From positions 2,253,277-2,275,221 of the forward strand of contig CP070758.1 in NCBI GenBank assembly GCA_020348925.1: 21,945 nt of DNA, in the 5' to 3' direction. The notes below the pieces were generated by a model, which was not told the origin of the DNA, searched no databases, and saw only the letters and a program-made list of their open reading frames with translations. Each line of letters begins with the position of its first letter. Within the stretch, counting starts at the first letter, position 1. Position numbers and translations under genes: made by a program. The stretch comes from Gemmatimonadota bacterium. GTDB lineage: Bacteria; JBHIER01; G020348925. Positions 7,301 through 15,901 of the stretch are shown piece after piece.

Positions 7301-10300
7301 TTAATCACCGTATTTTAATCTGACGTCGACCACATTATCCTCCCGTTCCCGGTCGATGAGGATGACGTAGGGATCGATGCCTGCTCGGATTGGTTTTTTG
7401 TCGACAATAATTTCGATAGTGGATGTATTCTTTTCGAATCTATGCTTCTTCGAGTATAACTCTTCATTGTTCTCTCCCAAGAGACCGATGTCAATATAAT
7501 CATTGATGGGAATCTCAGTCTGGGTTCCCATACTGTCGGCCCGGAATTTGTGGGTGGAAACATTGAGATGAACTCTGTATCGATCGTTATCGAGCTCCTC
7601 GTATGTGGCCGATTCAGCCTTGTTCTCCCATAGAGTGATGGTTTCGAAGAGGTCGGTTACGAGATAGTCGAAGCTGTCGGGGGCAGCATCTTTGAAGGCG
7701 TCGATGAGATCAACGGAGAGAGGGAATCGGTCTTCCCTGTGTCCGTATTCATCGACAATGGTCTTCAGGGCCCGGTTGACCCTGTCCTCACCGACGTAAT
7801 CCTGAAGGGCATACATCGTGACCGAACTTTTGGGATAGTTGATGTAGTACTGCTTCGAATAGCTCCGCATCAACGGCCGTTCTCCCTCGATGTCCCGTTT
7901 TCTCCTGCTTAAATAATGGCTCATCTCCTTTTTAAGGAATTTTCTGGCGATCTCTTTGCCGTATACTTTTTCCAGACACATGGTCTCAATATACTGGGCC
8001 ATGGTTTCGGTGAGCATTTCGTCGCCCTCCGCATCGGCAGGCGTGACAATATAGGCCCACCACTGATGAGCCATTTCGTGGGTGCAGATAGCGAAAACCA
8101 TGTCAACATCGCCCGGCTTCTCGAGATTACTGATGAATCCCGCATCCTCGCTCCAGGTGAAGACCGTGGGATTGGAGCGCGCACCGTAATCGACGTACCT
8201 GGGAACCTCGACGATACGGACAGAGCGGTAGGGGTAAGGGCAGTAATTCTTGGTGCAGTAGTCGAAAGCACGCTTGACACCCTTGATCATCCGATGGGCG
8301 TTGTAAGGATGCTGTTTGTCGAAATAGACTTCGATGCCGATGTTTTCATAGGTGTCTCTCACTGTGTCATACTCCGAAGAGGCGAATACGAACTCTCGGT
8401 TCATGGGTGCTTCGGAGCGATAGTGAAAAAAGTTGCGGCCTTTTTCACTCCAGCGGCGTACGAGGTCGCCATTGGAAACGACGGTTTGGGGAGAGGTAGT
8501 ACTGATGATGGCCTCGTAGGTGACGAGATCGCACGGCCAGAAGGGGACGGAACGGTTCGCCTCCTGTAGAGTTGGACTGGACGGGCGTTCGGAAAGGCCG
8601 AATTTCTTTCGATCCCGGCTGGATGATAATTCGTACTCGGAGTTGTAACCGATGCGGGGAAAATAATTGTGGTTTTGGCCCGTGAGAATAATGCAGGTTC
8701 CCTTTGCCGCCAGCTCATTTTTAGGATTATTGTCGGTGAATCCGCGCGTCTCCGTCCGGAAGTCAAAGTCGAGCCGTATTTCCTGTCCGGCAGTGAGGGG
8801 ATGGTTCAGTTTGAAGAGGCGGAAACCGGACTCGCTGTCGTGGATTTCCAGAGAAGAAGGAGTAGAGAGATCGAATTGTGAGATTTCGGAGGTATGCCAA
8901 TCAGATAAACTGACGATGATCTCATCGATGTCTGATTTGGTTTTATTCACCAACGTATATTGACCTCCTATGTGGACGGCTCTCTTTTCGGGATAGAGAT
9001 CTACCTTCACCTTCACTTCTGATATGTTGGGTTGGGGCCTATTTTTGTACCGTGAATATTTCTTCTCGTAATCGGCCTGGATGCGCTTCGCAGTCCTCTC
9101 GGAACGGTACTCATTTAAAATGTAACGGTTGTAAGCGATGTGTCCACCGGTACCGAGGAAAAGAAGGAAGAGAATGACCAGTGCCCAGTGAAACCGGCGA
9201 TGGAACCGCTGCAGACCGACACGGAGTCTGAACTTCAGGGATATCTCATTGTTCCTCCGCCATAACAGGCTGGTCAGAATGACCAGGATGGCGGCAAACA
9301 GGAGCCAGTAAATTGTATACCATAGAATGACGGGCCCGTAGTGGCCGAAGCCGTTCAGATTCGAGTAAATGAAGCCTGGGACATTCCCGTATCGAAGGAG
9401 AGGAAGATCGAACTTGAGGACGACGAATATCATTAGATCGGCGACGAAATAGAGGGCACAGAGAAAAAACCCAAGAATTTTATTCGGAGAGAGGTTCTGG
9501 ATGAAAAAAACAAAAACAGTAAAGAACCAGAACTGGAGAAGAGTAATACCGAACAGGTGCCTGATGTACAGGCCGACCTCGATGTTTGTATACCGGAAAA
9601 CGATGATCTGCGTCAGGATGGCGAAGATCATGGCCAGGATGATGTAGCAGAACTGTATGGCCATCATGGTCAGAAGCTTGCTCAGAAAGCTCAGGCTGTT
9701 GGGGAGGGGCAACGTGTCGTAAAACTCGTTGGAGCCATGATCCCTCTCCCGCCAGATGATCACACCGCCGAAGAAGATGGTCAGGGGGATGATGTAAATC
9801 CAGAGATGGAGTGTTTCGCTCAAGAATCGTGATGTTACAGGATAGACATTGTCGCCCATGGGTTTTACATTTAAGCCGAAGTTCGTGAGAATCTCACTGA
9901 TGGCCATGAAGGTTAAGATGAGGAAGGCCGGGTGGAAGACGGTGCGTCGGAATTCTCGTGAGATGAGGTGGATGGACTGCCTCAAGTGAAAGACGAAGGT
10001 CTCATCAATGGTGGTTGGTGAAAGGGCGCCCAAGGCACTGATCCCCTTTGTCTCGTGATCTTCCACGAAGTTCATTTTTTTCTTTTTTCCCTCAAGGACC
10101 GTAACGAATCGGAAGCGTCTCCACGTGAAGATGAGAACAACCAGACTGACAGAGAACCAGAGAATCCGGTTCCACAACATCGTACCGCCGAGAGGCATGA
10201 GATTGGTGTTGATGTCGGCCACTGTCCAGTACTTTGTCAGCGCATCGAGGGTCGCAATGCCGAATGGGTCGAGAAGACTTTTTGCCGCGTCGTTTTCCCA

Positions 10301-10897
10301 ACCAGCGAAGCCACCGTGGACGAGGCCGTATACCATTAACAGGCCAATACCGGCTAAGTACGTTGTCGTCATTTTTCTGGTCAGCGTGGCCAGGGAGAAA
10401 AAGACACCCCCGACGAGGAGGAGGTTGGGAATAACGAGAGCAAAAAGAGGAAGCAGGAAAGCCGACAGCCGGAAGGGACCATAATAGTTGGTACCTATGA
10501 CCAAACAGCCGACAATAAAGCCGAGGACGACCCCGAGGAACAGCAGCACGTTGGCGGTGAGGCCACCGAAGAAACGGCCGCCGAGGTAGGTCGTCTTTTT
10601 CATCGGTAGCGTGAAAAAGAAATCATGAATACGAGCTGAAAAGTCCCGTGTCACGGACCGACCCACCATAATTATCGTGAGCAACAGGCCCACGGCGCTG
10701 AACCGTGCCATCATTTTTGCGATAAGAATGGGCGCATTATGCCACTCTTTGGCGATGCTCAATCCCATTATGTAGGAGTTGGGATTGAGGTTTGCGGCAA
10801 AAAAGTAGGTACAGACGAATAGAATGATCGTGAAGAGATAAAAAGATATACCTTTCAGATTTCTTGCGAATTCTTTCAAATAGATGTTGAGGAACAT
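7301..10897 (-). CDS. ABC-2 permease fused to an M1-family metallopeptidase domain
   Basis: 1198 residues. The N-terminal part (about 1-590) is a tandem ABC-2-type permease: two blocks of hydrophobic helices, the second starting near IHLISREFRRTVFHPAF, ending with a last membrane segment near 570-592. The rest is predicted extracytoplasmic and contains an M1 (gluzincin) peptidase with zinc motif HEMAHQWW (His940, Glu941, His944). The downstream Glu in LTETMAQY is residue 964, so the spacing is HEXXH-x19-E, one more than the textbook x18. No GxMEN exopeptidase motif is seen; the equivalent region reads VFTWSEDAGF. Similar fusions are common in Bacteroidota and relatives. A good GGAGGG Shine-Dalgarno precedes the ATG. 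The upstream gene supplies the ATPase. The substrate is unknown; peptide processing coupled to transport is an inference. Confidence 0.92.
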   Translation of the reverse strand: MFLNIYLKEFARNLKGISFYLFTIILFVCTYFFAANLNPNSYIMGLSIAKEWHNAPILIAKMMARFSAVGLLLTIIMVGRSVTRDFSARIHDFFFTLPMKKTTYLGGRFFGGLTANVLLFLGVVLGFIVGCLVIGTNYYGPFRLSAFLLPLFALVIPNLLLVGGVFFSLATLTRKMTTTYLAGIGLLMVYGLVHGGFAGWENDAAKSLLDPFGIATLDALTKYWTVADINTNLMPLGGTMLWNRILWFSVSLVVLIFTWRRFRFVTVLEGKKKKMNFVEDHETKGISALGALSPTTIDETFVFHLRQSIHLISREFRRTVFHPAFLILTFMAISEILTNFGLNVKPMGDNVYPVTSRFLSETLHLWIYIIPLTIFFGGVIIWRERDHGSNEFYDTLPLPNSLSFLSKLLTMMAIQFCYIILAMIFAILTQIIVFRYTNIEVGLYIRHLFGITLLQFWFFTVFVFFIQNLSPNKILGFFLCALYFVADLMIFVVLKFDLPLLRYGNVPGFIYSNLNGFGHYGPVILWYTIYWLLFAAILVILTSLLWRRNNEISLKFRLRVGLQRFHRRFHWALVILFLLFLGTGGHIAYNRYILNEYRSERTAKRIQADYEKKYSRYKNRPQPNISEVKVKVDLYPEKRAVHIGGQYTLVNKTKSDIDEIIVSLSDWHTSEISQFDLSTPSSLEIHDSESGFRLFKLNHPLTAGQEIRLDFDFRTETRGFTDNNPKNELAAKGTCIILTGQNHNYFPRIGYNSEYELSSSRDRKKFGLSERPSSPTLQEANRSVPFWPCDLVTYEAIISTTSPQTVVSNGDLVRRWSEKGRNFFHYRSEAPMNREFVFASSEYDTVRDTYENIGIEVYFDKQHPYNAHRMIKGVKRAFDYCTKNYCPYPYRSVRIVEVPRYVDYGARSNPTVFTWSEDAGFISNLEKPGDVDMVFAICTHEMAHQWWAYIVTPADAEGDEMLTETMAQYIETMCLEKVYGKEIARKFLKKEMSHYLSRRKRDIEGERPLMRSYSKQYYINYPKSSVTMYALQDYVGEDRVNRALKTIVDEYGHREDRFPLSVDLIDAFKDAAPDSFDYLVTDLFETITLWENKAESATYEELDNDRYRVHLNVSTHKFRADSMGTQTEIPINDYIDIGLLGENNEELYSKKHRFEKNTSTIEIIVDKKPIRAGIDPYVILIDREREDNVVDVRLKYGD

Positions 10898-10955
10898 GGA
10901 TGACGCCCTCCGTGGTTATATGTCATCTTTAGGTTTTGCTAAGTGACACGATGAT

Positions 10956-11822
10956 TCACTGGCTCAGATGATAAAAGTATACATCCTCGAGCGTTGGCTT
11001 AACGCTCGTAAAGCCGTCAACAGGGTTGGATTCACTGTATATGTGGATGAACGTCTTTCCTGCGAAAAGTCGCGATGATATGAGGTGGTATTTGTGTTCA
11101 TAGGTAGTCAAGTCGCTTTTCGGGATCTCCTTTTCCCAGATTTTACCGTCTACATGTGCCATGGCCTCGAATGTGTTGGCTTTCAAAATGATTTGTCCAT
11201 TGTTGATGATAGCCATATTCGTGCACAGGTCGCTGACGTCATCGACGATGTGGGTGGAGAGAATGACGACGATGTTCTCCCCAATCTCGCTGAGCAGGTT
11301 ATGGAAGCGAACGCGCTCTTCCGGATCCAAACCGGAGGTGGGCTCATCGACGATGATGAGCTTGGAATTGCCCAGGAGCGTTAATGCAATGCCGAAGCGC
11401 TGCTTCATGCCGTGAGAAAATGTGCCCAACTTCTGGTTCCTTTCCACCCACAGATTGACTCGTTTGAGGAGCTCCATGACTTTCTTTTTTCGTTCTCCTC
11501 TGTCCCGAACTCCTTTGAGCAGCGTAAAATGGTCAAGGATATTGAAGGCCGTATCCTTGGGGTAGAATCCGAATTCCTGGGGAAGATAGCCTAATAATTT
11601 CTTAACTTCGTTTTTCTGCCTGAGGACGTCGATCTCTCCGAAGCGGATTTCGCCGGAATCAGCTTCCTGGAGCGTGGCAATAGTGCGCATCAGGGTCGTT
11701 TTCCCAGCGCCATTCGGTCCCAATAAACCAAACAGACCGGTGGGAATATCGAGGGAAACATCATCAAGGGCAACAACACCATTGGCGTAGGTCTTGGATA
11801 AATTACGTATGGTCAGTTCCAT
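10956..11822 (-). CDS. ABC transporter ATP-binding protein for the permease/peptidase fusion
   Basis: 288 residues, the normal size for an ABC-2 exporter ATPase. Walker A GPNGAGKT (35-42), Q-loop YLPQEF (79-84), signature region TFSHGMKQR (134-142, FSHGM in place of LSGGQ), Walker B LIIVDEP (155-161) and H-loop His191 in LSTHIVDD are all present. The C-terminal extension (about 215-288) is typical of this subclass. The start at 11822 has GGAGGA about ten bases upstream. The permease/M1 fusion starts 58 bp downstream on the same strand, so they form one operon and presumably one membrane complex. It diverges from the LytS/LytTR genes across a 222-bp region with a LytTR-type direct repeat. Confidence 0.94.
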   Translation of the reverse strand: MELTIRNLSKTYANGVVALDDVSLDIPTGLFGLLGPNGAGKTTLMRTIATLQEADSGEIRFGEIDVLRQKNEVKKLLGYLPQEFGFYPKDTAFNILDHFTLLKGVRDRGERKKKVMELLKRVNLWVERNQKLGTFSHGMKQRFGIALTLLGNSKLIIVDEPTSGLDPEERVRFHNLLSEIGENIVVILSTHIVDDVSDLCTNMAIINNGQIILKANTFEAMAHVDGKIWEKEIPKSDLTTYEHKYHLISSRLFAGKTFIHIYSESNPVDGFTSVKPTLEDVYFYHLSQ

Positions 11823-11954
11823 AATACTCTATCCTCCGTTCTTCGAATATGATTTCTATTAATCTTGAACCCATTCTCTTTGCTACACGCTTCACTTCAT
11901 AACTCCACTTTTCGATCGTAATCTATCAAACGGAAAGAGAGATACTACCTAAAT

Positions 11955-11985
11955 GTGATGAACGTTACTCTTGACGTGATCAACG
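11955..11985. promoter_or_regulatory. Candidate LytTR regulator binding site (direct repeat, 21-bp period)
   Basis: GTGATGAACG (11955-11964) and GTGATCAACG (11976-11985) are direct repeats differing at one base, 21 bp apart start to start. On the minus strand they read AACGTTCAT and TTCGTTGAT. The first fits the published LytTR half-site pattern (T/A)(A/C)(C/A)GTTN(A/G)T completely, the second at all but one position. Two direct half-sites two helical turns apart is the standard LytTR dimer layout. A weaker third match (CGTTTGAT, minus strand) lies at 11925-11932. The site sits 33 bp upstream of a TATAAT for the kinase gene, a normal activator position, and also upstream of the ABC operon. 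Confidence 0.6.
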
Positions 11986-12017
11986 AAACAGGAATCCGGA
12001 CGTAGTGCGTTCGTCAT

Positions 12018-12023
12018 TATAAT
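12018..12023 (+). promoter_or_regulatory. -10 element for the LytS/LytTR operon
   Basis: A perfect TATAAT lies 21 bp before the first ATG of the kinase gene. No recognisable -35 is found 16-18 bp upstream (TCCGGA), which fits a promoter that needs an activator such as the LytTR protein bound at 11955-11985. Confidence 0.5.
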
Positions 12024-12044
12024 TTTGATTTCGGTACATCCAAA

Positions 12045-13070
12045 ATGTATATTAGAACCATGAAACAGCGATTCGTTGACACACTCAAGAGGCTCTGGCA
12101 AAACCGGATTTCTCGCCACGTTTTGTACTGGCTCATTATCTACGCCGCATTCTATGCAATCATTCGTCCTTTCGAATCACATATATTTGCATTACGACTC
12201 GCGACGTTCTTTGCGGCCTCAGGTCCTATCCCTGTCTATTTTCACCTTGTTATTGTAAAGCGATATTTTGAACAACGGAGATATGTTGCGTATATTGTTG
12301 GTCTTGCAATAGTTATTGCTCTATCCTCGACCTTTTCCAACTTCTTGTTTCGTATGATGGAGAAAGATCCCGATTCACACAGTTCCGGACTTGGTTTTGC
12401 CGTCATGTATATTGTGGTATCGACCGGTTTTCGGTACTATGGCAGGGGCGTGAAGCAGCAATATCGGCTCCAGGAAGCGGAATTCAAGCATCTTCAAACC
12501 GAACTTGCCTTGCTCAAGTCTCAGATCGATCCACATTTCTTCTTCAACACCCTCAATAATCTTTATGCCCTCAGTCTTGAAAAATCCGATCGTGTGCCGG
12601 GTGTGATACTGAAGCTCTCGGAATTGATGCGCTATGTTATGGACAGTTCCCAGCGGAAAACGGTACCGTTGGAGGAGGAACTCCGGTTCGTGAAGAATTA
12701 CGTCGAGCTGGAGAAACTCCGATTCAGCGGAACTCCCGACATTGAAGTTCGGATCGCTGGGACCATGAACGGGAAATACATTGCTCCGATGCTGCTCGTT
12801 CCCTTTGTCGAGAACAGTTTCAAGCACGGAATGAGCAATACCGCCAAGGGCGGATTTGTGTCTGTTGTATCACAAGTTCAAGGTGACGATTTTTATTTCA
12901 CCGTTGAGAACAGCAAACCTGAAGGCGCCGTGAATGATGAGAGAGGGTCCGAGGGGATGGGTTTACTGAACGTGAAGCGGCGGTTAGAACTTCTCTATCA
13001 TGGATCGGGTCAACTGTCTATTAAGGAGGATGAGAAAAGGTACAAGGTGGAGTTGAGAATCCGACTATGA
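12045..13070 (+). CDS. LytS/YehU-type sensor histidine kinase
   Basis: 341 residues. The N-terminal 135 residues form about four membrane helices (LYWLIIYAAFYAII, then further segments near 47-70, 82-103 and 117-130). After a coiled linker comes the His_kinase domain with the phosphoacceptor His164 in SQIDPHFFFNTLNNLYAL. The ATPase domain has the N-box PFVENSFKHG and G-box SEGMGLLNVKRRL. Little is exposed outside the membrane, so the signal is probably sensed within or near the membrane. An ATG at 12060 is an alternative start; neither has a strong Shine-Dalgarno. It overlaps the LytTR regulator by four bases and is therefore its partner. The divergent ABC/M1 operon is the most likely target. 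Confidence 0.93.
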   Translation: MYIRTMKQRFVDTLKRLWQNRISRHVLYWLIIYAAFYAIIRPFESHIFALRLATFFAASGPIPVYFHLVIVKRYFEQRRYVAYIVGLAIVIALSSTFSNFLFRMMEKDPDSHSSGLGFAVMYIVVSTGFRYYGRGVKQQYRLQEAEFKHLQTELALLKSQIDPHFFFNTLNNLYALSLEKSDRVPGVILKLSELMRYVMDSSQRKTVPLEEELRFVKNYVELEKLRFSGTPDIEVRIAGTMNGKYIAPMLLVPFVENSFKHGMSNTAKGGFVSVVSQVQGDDFYFTVENSKPEGAVNDERGSEGMGLLNVKRRLELLYHGSGQLSIKEDEKRYKVELRIRL

Positions 13071-13795
13071 AGATCAAGTGCATGATCGTCGATGACGAAC
13101 CCCTGGCCAGACGCGTGATCGAGAAGCACATGGCTGTTCTGCCTTCTTTGAAGCTCGTAAAGGAGTGTTCCAACGCCATGGCGGCGGCAGCGTACCTGCA
13201 TGAACATCCGGTGGATGTGATGTTTCTGGACATAAAAATGCCTGAGCTGACGGGTCTCGATTTTCTGAAGACCCTTTCGGATCCACCTCTCGTGATCCTG
13301 ACGACCGCTTACTCGGAGTTCGCTCTGGAGGGGTATGAATACTCGGTTGTGGACTATCTGCTCAAGCCGATCTCCTTTGAACGGTTTTTAAAAGCGGTGA
13401 ACAAAGTATCGGAGAGGGTTGAGCAAAAGAAGGATCTCCAAGAAGAAAGGAATTCGGAGGTGCACGACGGCTTTATTTTTTTAAGAGCTGATAAAATCGA
13501 GCACAAGGTAATGTTTTCAGAAATACGGTACATTGAAGGATGTGGGAACTTCGTGAAAGTCTACACGGCCAATAAGATGATTATGGTTTCGGAAACGATG
13601 TCGAATATTCAGGAACGTTTGCCGGAGAATTTATTCATCCGCGTTCACAAATCCTATGTGGTTTCCATCACGAGAATGGATTGCATTGAGAGCAATATGA
13701 TTCGAATAGGTGAGAAGGTGATACCCATCGGTAAAACATACAAACGGGAGGTGGAGCGGGCGATTAGCAAGTACCGGTTCGGGGAGCGTTCATAG
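13067..13795 (+). CDS. LytTR-family response regulator
   Basis: 242 residues. The receiver domain (1-120) has the acidic pair Asp9/Asp10 (IVDDEP), phosphoacceptor Asp55 (FLDIKMPELTG), the conserved Thr in LTTAYSE and Lys in LLKPISF. The LytTR DNA-binding domain (about 135-238) shows the typical IRYIEGCGNFVKVYT and FIRVHKSYVV blocks. The ATG overlaps the kinase stop by four bases (ATGA). LytTR proteins bind pairs of direct half-sites; a matching pair lies upstream of the kinase at 11955-11985, suggesting autoregulation and control of the divergent transporter-peptidase operon. Confidence 0.95.
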   Translation: MKIKCMIVDDEPLARRVIEKHMAVLPSLKLVKECSNAMAAAAYLHEHPVDVMFLDIKMPELTGLDFLKTLSDPPLVILTTAYSEFALEGYEYSVVDYLLKPISFERFLKAVNKVSERVEQKKDLQEERNSEVHDGFIFLRADKIEHKVMFSEIRYIEGCGNFVKVYTANKMIMVSETMSNIQERLPENLFIRVHKSYVVSITRMDCIESNMIRIGEKVIPIGKTYKREVERAISKYRFGERS

Positions 13796-13823
13796 AACCG
13801 TAGATGAATACTTCAGTCTCTTA

Positions 13824-13849
13824 TAAAAAGACGGCTTTTACGGCTGTCT
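13824..13849 (-). terminator. Intrinsic terminator on the minus strand after the single-pass membrane protein gene
   Basis: On the minus strand AGACAGCC (13849-13842) pairs with AGCCGTCT (13836-13829) with G-U pairs and a five-base loop, followed by a T run (13828-13824). It lies about 105 bp past the stop of the minus-strand gene and overlaps the convergent operon's 3' region. Confidence 0.55.
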
Positions 13850-13863
13850 CAAATCGAGTTCGG

Positions 13864-13885
13864 TGCTCTTCAACAGAGTATTTTT
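13864..13885 (+). terminator. Intrinsic terminator after the LytTR gene
   Basis: TGCTCT (13864-13869) pairs with AGAGTA (13875-13880) with one G-T, loop TCAAC, followed by five T. The stem is short but correctly placed 70 bp after the stop codon. Confidence 0.5.
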
Positions 13886-13953
13886 AAGAAAGATCGAACC
13901 TTGAGGAAACCACATTCAGAAGTGGGCATAATCGCAAAGAGGAATGCGGAGCC

Positions 13954-14511
13954 CTATCCTTCCGATGGAGTTGATGATTTTTCGTTAGTCGGCTTATTCT
14001 TCTTGGCTTTTTCTTTATTCTCGACGAGAGGGATATCACGCTGTTCAAAGGCGATCTTCACGCCACTCAGCAGGTCCTGAAAAGATACAGACGGTTTCAA
14101 TTCGTAATAGTCTCTGATGCTTTCAAAGCAACCCTTGTACACAGAGAAAGAAAATGTTTCACCAGGGGGAAGGTGGAATATGCTCAGCACTCTTCTGTTT
14201 TGAAGGTCCTCCAGACTAAATCGGACATGATGAGGGGAGAAGTCCCACGCTCTCGTCGAACAGGGTTCACCACCACCGGGGAAGATGAACCGGGGCAATA
14301 AACACTGAGTGAGCCGCGCTTCACCCTTTCCGGTATTCGTAATCTCAAACCGTGTCGCTTTGAAATGGACGAAATCTATCTCATAGTATTCGGCTACGAT
14401 ATTCGGTTGTTTCATCCTTTCGTGATAAACAGGACTGAAATATGCGAAAACCCATCCCAATAAAGCCAAAACAATTGGTATCCAGATTACGTTCCGTTTT
14501 TCAGTTGCCAT
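13954..14511 (-). CDS. Single-pass membrane-anchored protein of unknown function
   Basis: 185 residues. The only membrane segment is at the N-terminus (VIWIPIVLALLGWVFAYFSP, about 8-27), preceded by MATEKRN, so the bulk is probably outside the cytoplasm. The middle reads as a beta-rich domain (FKATRFEITNTGKGEARLTQ, LPPGETFSFSVYKG), of the kind seen in small immunoglobulin-like or adaptor domains. The C-terminal 30 residues are Lys/Glu/Ser/Pro-rich and likely disordered. Two cysteines (CLLPRF and EPCSTR) could pair. A GGGGAGGAA Shine-Dalgarno supports the start. It may be the last gene of the NYN/zinc-ribbon run, but the 212-bp gap leaves this open. I do not recognise a family. Confidence 0.8.
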   Translation of the reverse strand: MATEKRNVIWIPIVLALLGWVFAYFSPVYHERMKQPNIVAEYYEIDFVHFKATRFEITNTGKGEARLTQCLLPRFIFPGGGEPCSTRAWDFSPHHVRFSLEDLQNRRVLSIFHLPPGETFSFSVYKGCFESIRDYYELKPSVSFQDLLSGVKIAFEQRDIPLVENKEKAKKNKPTNEKSSTPSEG

Positions 14512-14723
14512 ATTTTTCCTCCCCTACCATGAACATAAGGAGACCGGAGAATGAAATTGATGAGGCTTTACTTTTCAGATGCCATATCTGTTCCCGTCTT
14601 ATTGCGATCCATGCGCAGGATATTCAGCAGAATTTATATGATTTTTTTGGAACCCTATTTCGTAATTCCAGAACTCGAGCACTTTCTAGTGAAGAGGTGC
14701 GCGGTAATTGAAAATGAAAAAAG

Positions 14724-14918
14724 TTATTCTGGCTCAATGAACCTCGATACCTCGCCTCCACACAGTCCGCATTTGCCCTTCAGGACAACCCCACCCTGAT
14801 CGATCCAGGCATCGTAATCGGCCAAAGGTACGGTCTTCTTACAGTGCATACAGTATATATGTTTCAGCACTTCCTGGAAACGCCTCTTCATATCTATATC
14901 GGATACTTTCTTCTTCAT
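14724..14918 (-). CDS. Small zinc-ribbon protein
   Basis: 64 residues from the ATG at 14918, chosen because GGAGAG lies just upstream; an in-frame ATG at 14945 adds nine residues and also has a weak GAGG. Two CxxC knuckles, Cys23/Cys26 (YCMHCKK) and Cys50/Cys53 (KCGLCGG), are separated by 23 residues, a classic zinc-ribbon layout. The N-terminal 20 residues are basic and helical. The acidic end MIEPE-like FIEPE follows the second knuckle. It lies 57 bp downstream of the NYN gene on the same strand and is probably co-transcribed, hinting at nucleic-acid binding, but no partner is shown. Confidence 0.8.
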   Translation of the reverse strand: MKKKVSDIDMKRRFQEVLKHIYCMHCKKTVPLADYDAWIDQGGVVLKGKCGLCGGEVSRFIEPE

Positions 14919-14975
14919 ATTTCTCTCCATGCCGAGGATGATCATTCGTCCTCTGCCGACTCTCGAATCGCCGGT

Positions 14976-15869
14976 TTACAGGAGAACAGCTTCTTCTCTG
15001 GCTCCGTGCGTCTCCTTCTCCAACTCCTTTTCAATCTCCTTTACCGTACTATTGTCGTGGTCCAAAAACAGCACCGAGTAGTGCTTGCCCATGTATTCTT
15101 CTTTGACCTGGACTTTGAGAACACCACGGTTGCCGAGTTCATAGATGAGTTCTTTTCTCTGCTCATCAGTCAGCGTTTTAAACTCTTCGTTCATAAAGTT
15201 CTTGTAGAAGGGATTGAGCCATATTTCTGGGCCGAACTGTTTTTCAGCCTGCACAATGAGATGCACACACCGTTTGAGATTATCCTCGCAGAGATGTCCG
15301 GTGTCCAGTCCGTTGTCTTTTTCGATCTTGGTTTCCCGTATACGGGCTCCGGATTTTGATGCTCTCGGTCGACGATACCCTCTCGTCAGGAGTGTGTTCC
15401 CGTCGATAAAATTCTCACGACCGATAATGGTGATCAGATCGCCCGAAGTGGCATCCGGTAATCCGACAATTCGGATTCGTTTCCCTTTCTCGCGAATGCG
15501 GGAGCAAATAGGAATGTAATCCCTGTCCCCGGCTACGATGATGAATCCATGGATGTCCTCGCGAGTTAAAAGAACCTCCAGAGCATCCAAGGAGAGAGCA
15601 AGGTCCGCCGAATTCTTTCCAGGTTTTCCCAGCACATACTCAGGTTTGACGCTCAAGAGGGCCAGTGATGATTGAGGATCTGGATCGCTGCCCACACCCT
15701 CCCAGTCGGCAAAGGCTCTTCGAATAATAATTCGATCATCTTCCTTTTCGATAGAATGGATGAGGTTACGGATCAGACGCAGCGCCTCCTCTTTGCCGTC
15801 TGGAACACCGTGCATGGTCTCAATTACGCGCTGCATGTTTTCAAAATCGATAAATAGAGCGTACTGCAT
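14976..15869 (-). CDS. NYN-domain (PIN-like, LabA/DUF88-type) putative ribonuclease
   Basis: 297 residues. The NYN fold is clear: FIDFENM with Asp8, GKNSADLALSLDALEVL with Asp89, and GDRDYIPI with Asp115 and Asp117, the acidic metal-binding set of the family. NYN proteins are PIN-like nucleases acting mostly on RNA in the cytoplasm. A basic linker (about 163-185) leads to a C-terminal region (about 200-270, LIVQAEKQFGPEIWLNPFYK to GNRGVLKVQ) that looks like a winged-helix or OST-HTH-like module; that part is less certain. A strong AGGAGGT Shine-Dalgarno precedes the ATG and a promoter with an overlapping palindrome lies upstream. It heads a run with the zinc-ribbon gene. RNA target unknown. 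Confidence 0.9.
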   Translation of the reverse strand: MQYALFIDFENMQRVIETMHGVPDGKEEALRLIRNLIHSIEKEDDRIIIRRAFADWEGVGSDPDPQSSLALLSVKPEYVLGKPGKNSADLALSLDALEVLLTREDIHGFIIVAGDRDYIPICSRIREKGKRIRIVGLPDATSGDLITIIGRENFIDGNTLLTRGYRRPRASKSGARIRETKIEKDNGLDTGHLCEDNLKRCVHLIVQAEKQFGPEIWLNPFYKNFMNEEFKTLTDEQRKELIYELGNRGVLKVQVKEEYMGKHYSVLFLDHDNSTVKEIEKELEKETHGAREEAVLL

Positions 15870-15901
15870 TGATAATACCTCCTATAATTATATTTTTAAG
15901 C

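Noticed and set aside
7916-8569. 217-codon plus-strand frame
   Set aside because: Antisense to the catalytic part of the M1 peptidase, whose HEMAH motif is on the other strand.
11822-12044. Strong -10/-35 for the ABC operon
   Set aside because: Only a weak TAGATT (minus strand, 11925-11920) was found; too weak to list as a promoter.
14551-14799. 82-codon plus-strand frame with a nearby GGAGA
   Set aside because: Its 3' third overlaps the zinc-ribbon gene in antisense, and its composition is not protein-like towards the end. A short real gene cannot be fully excluded.
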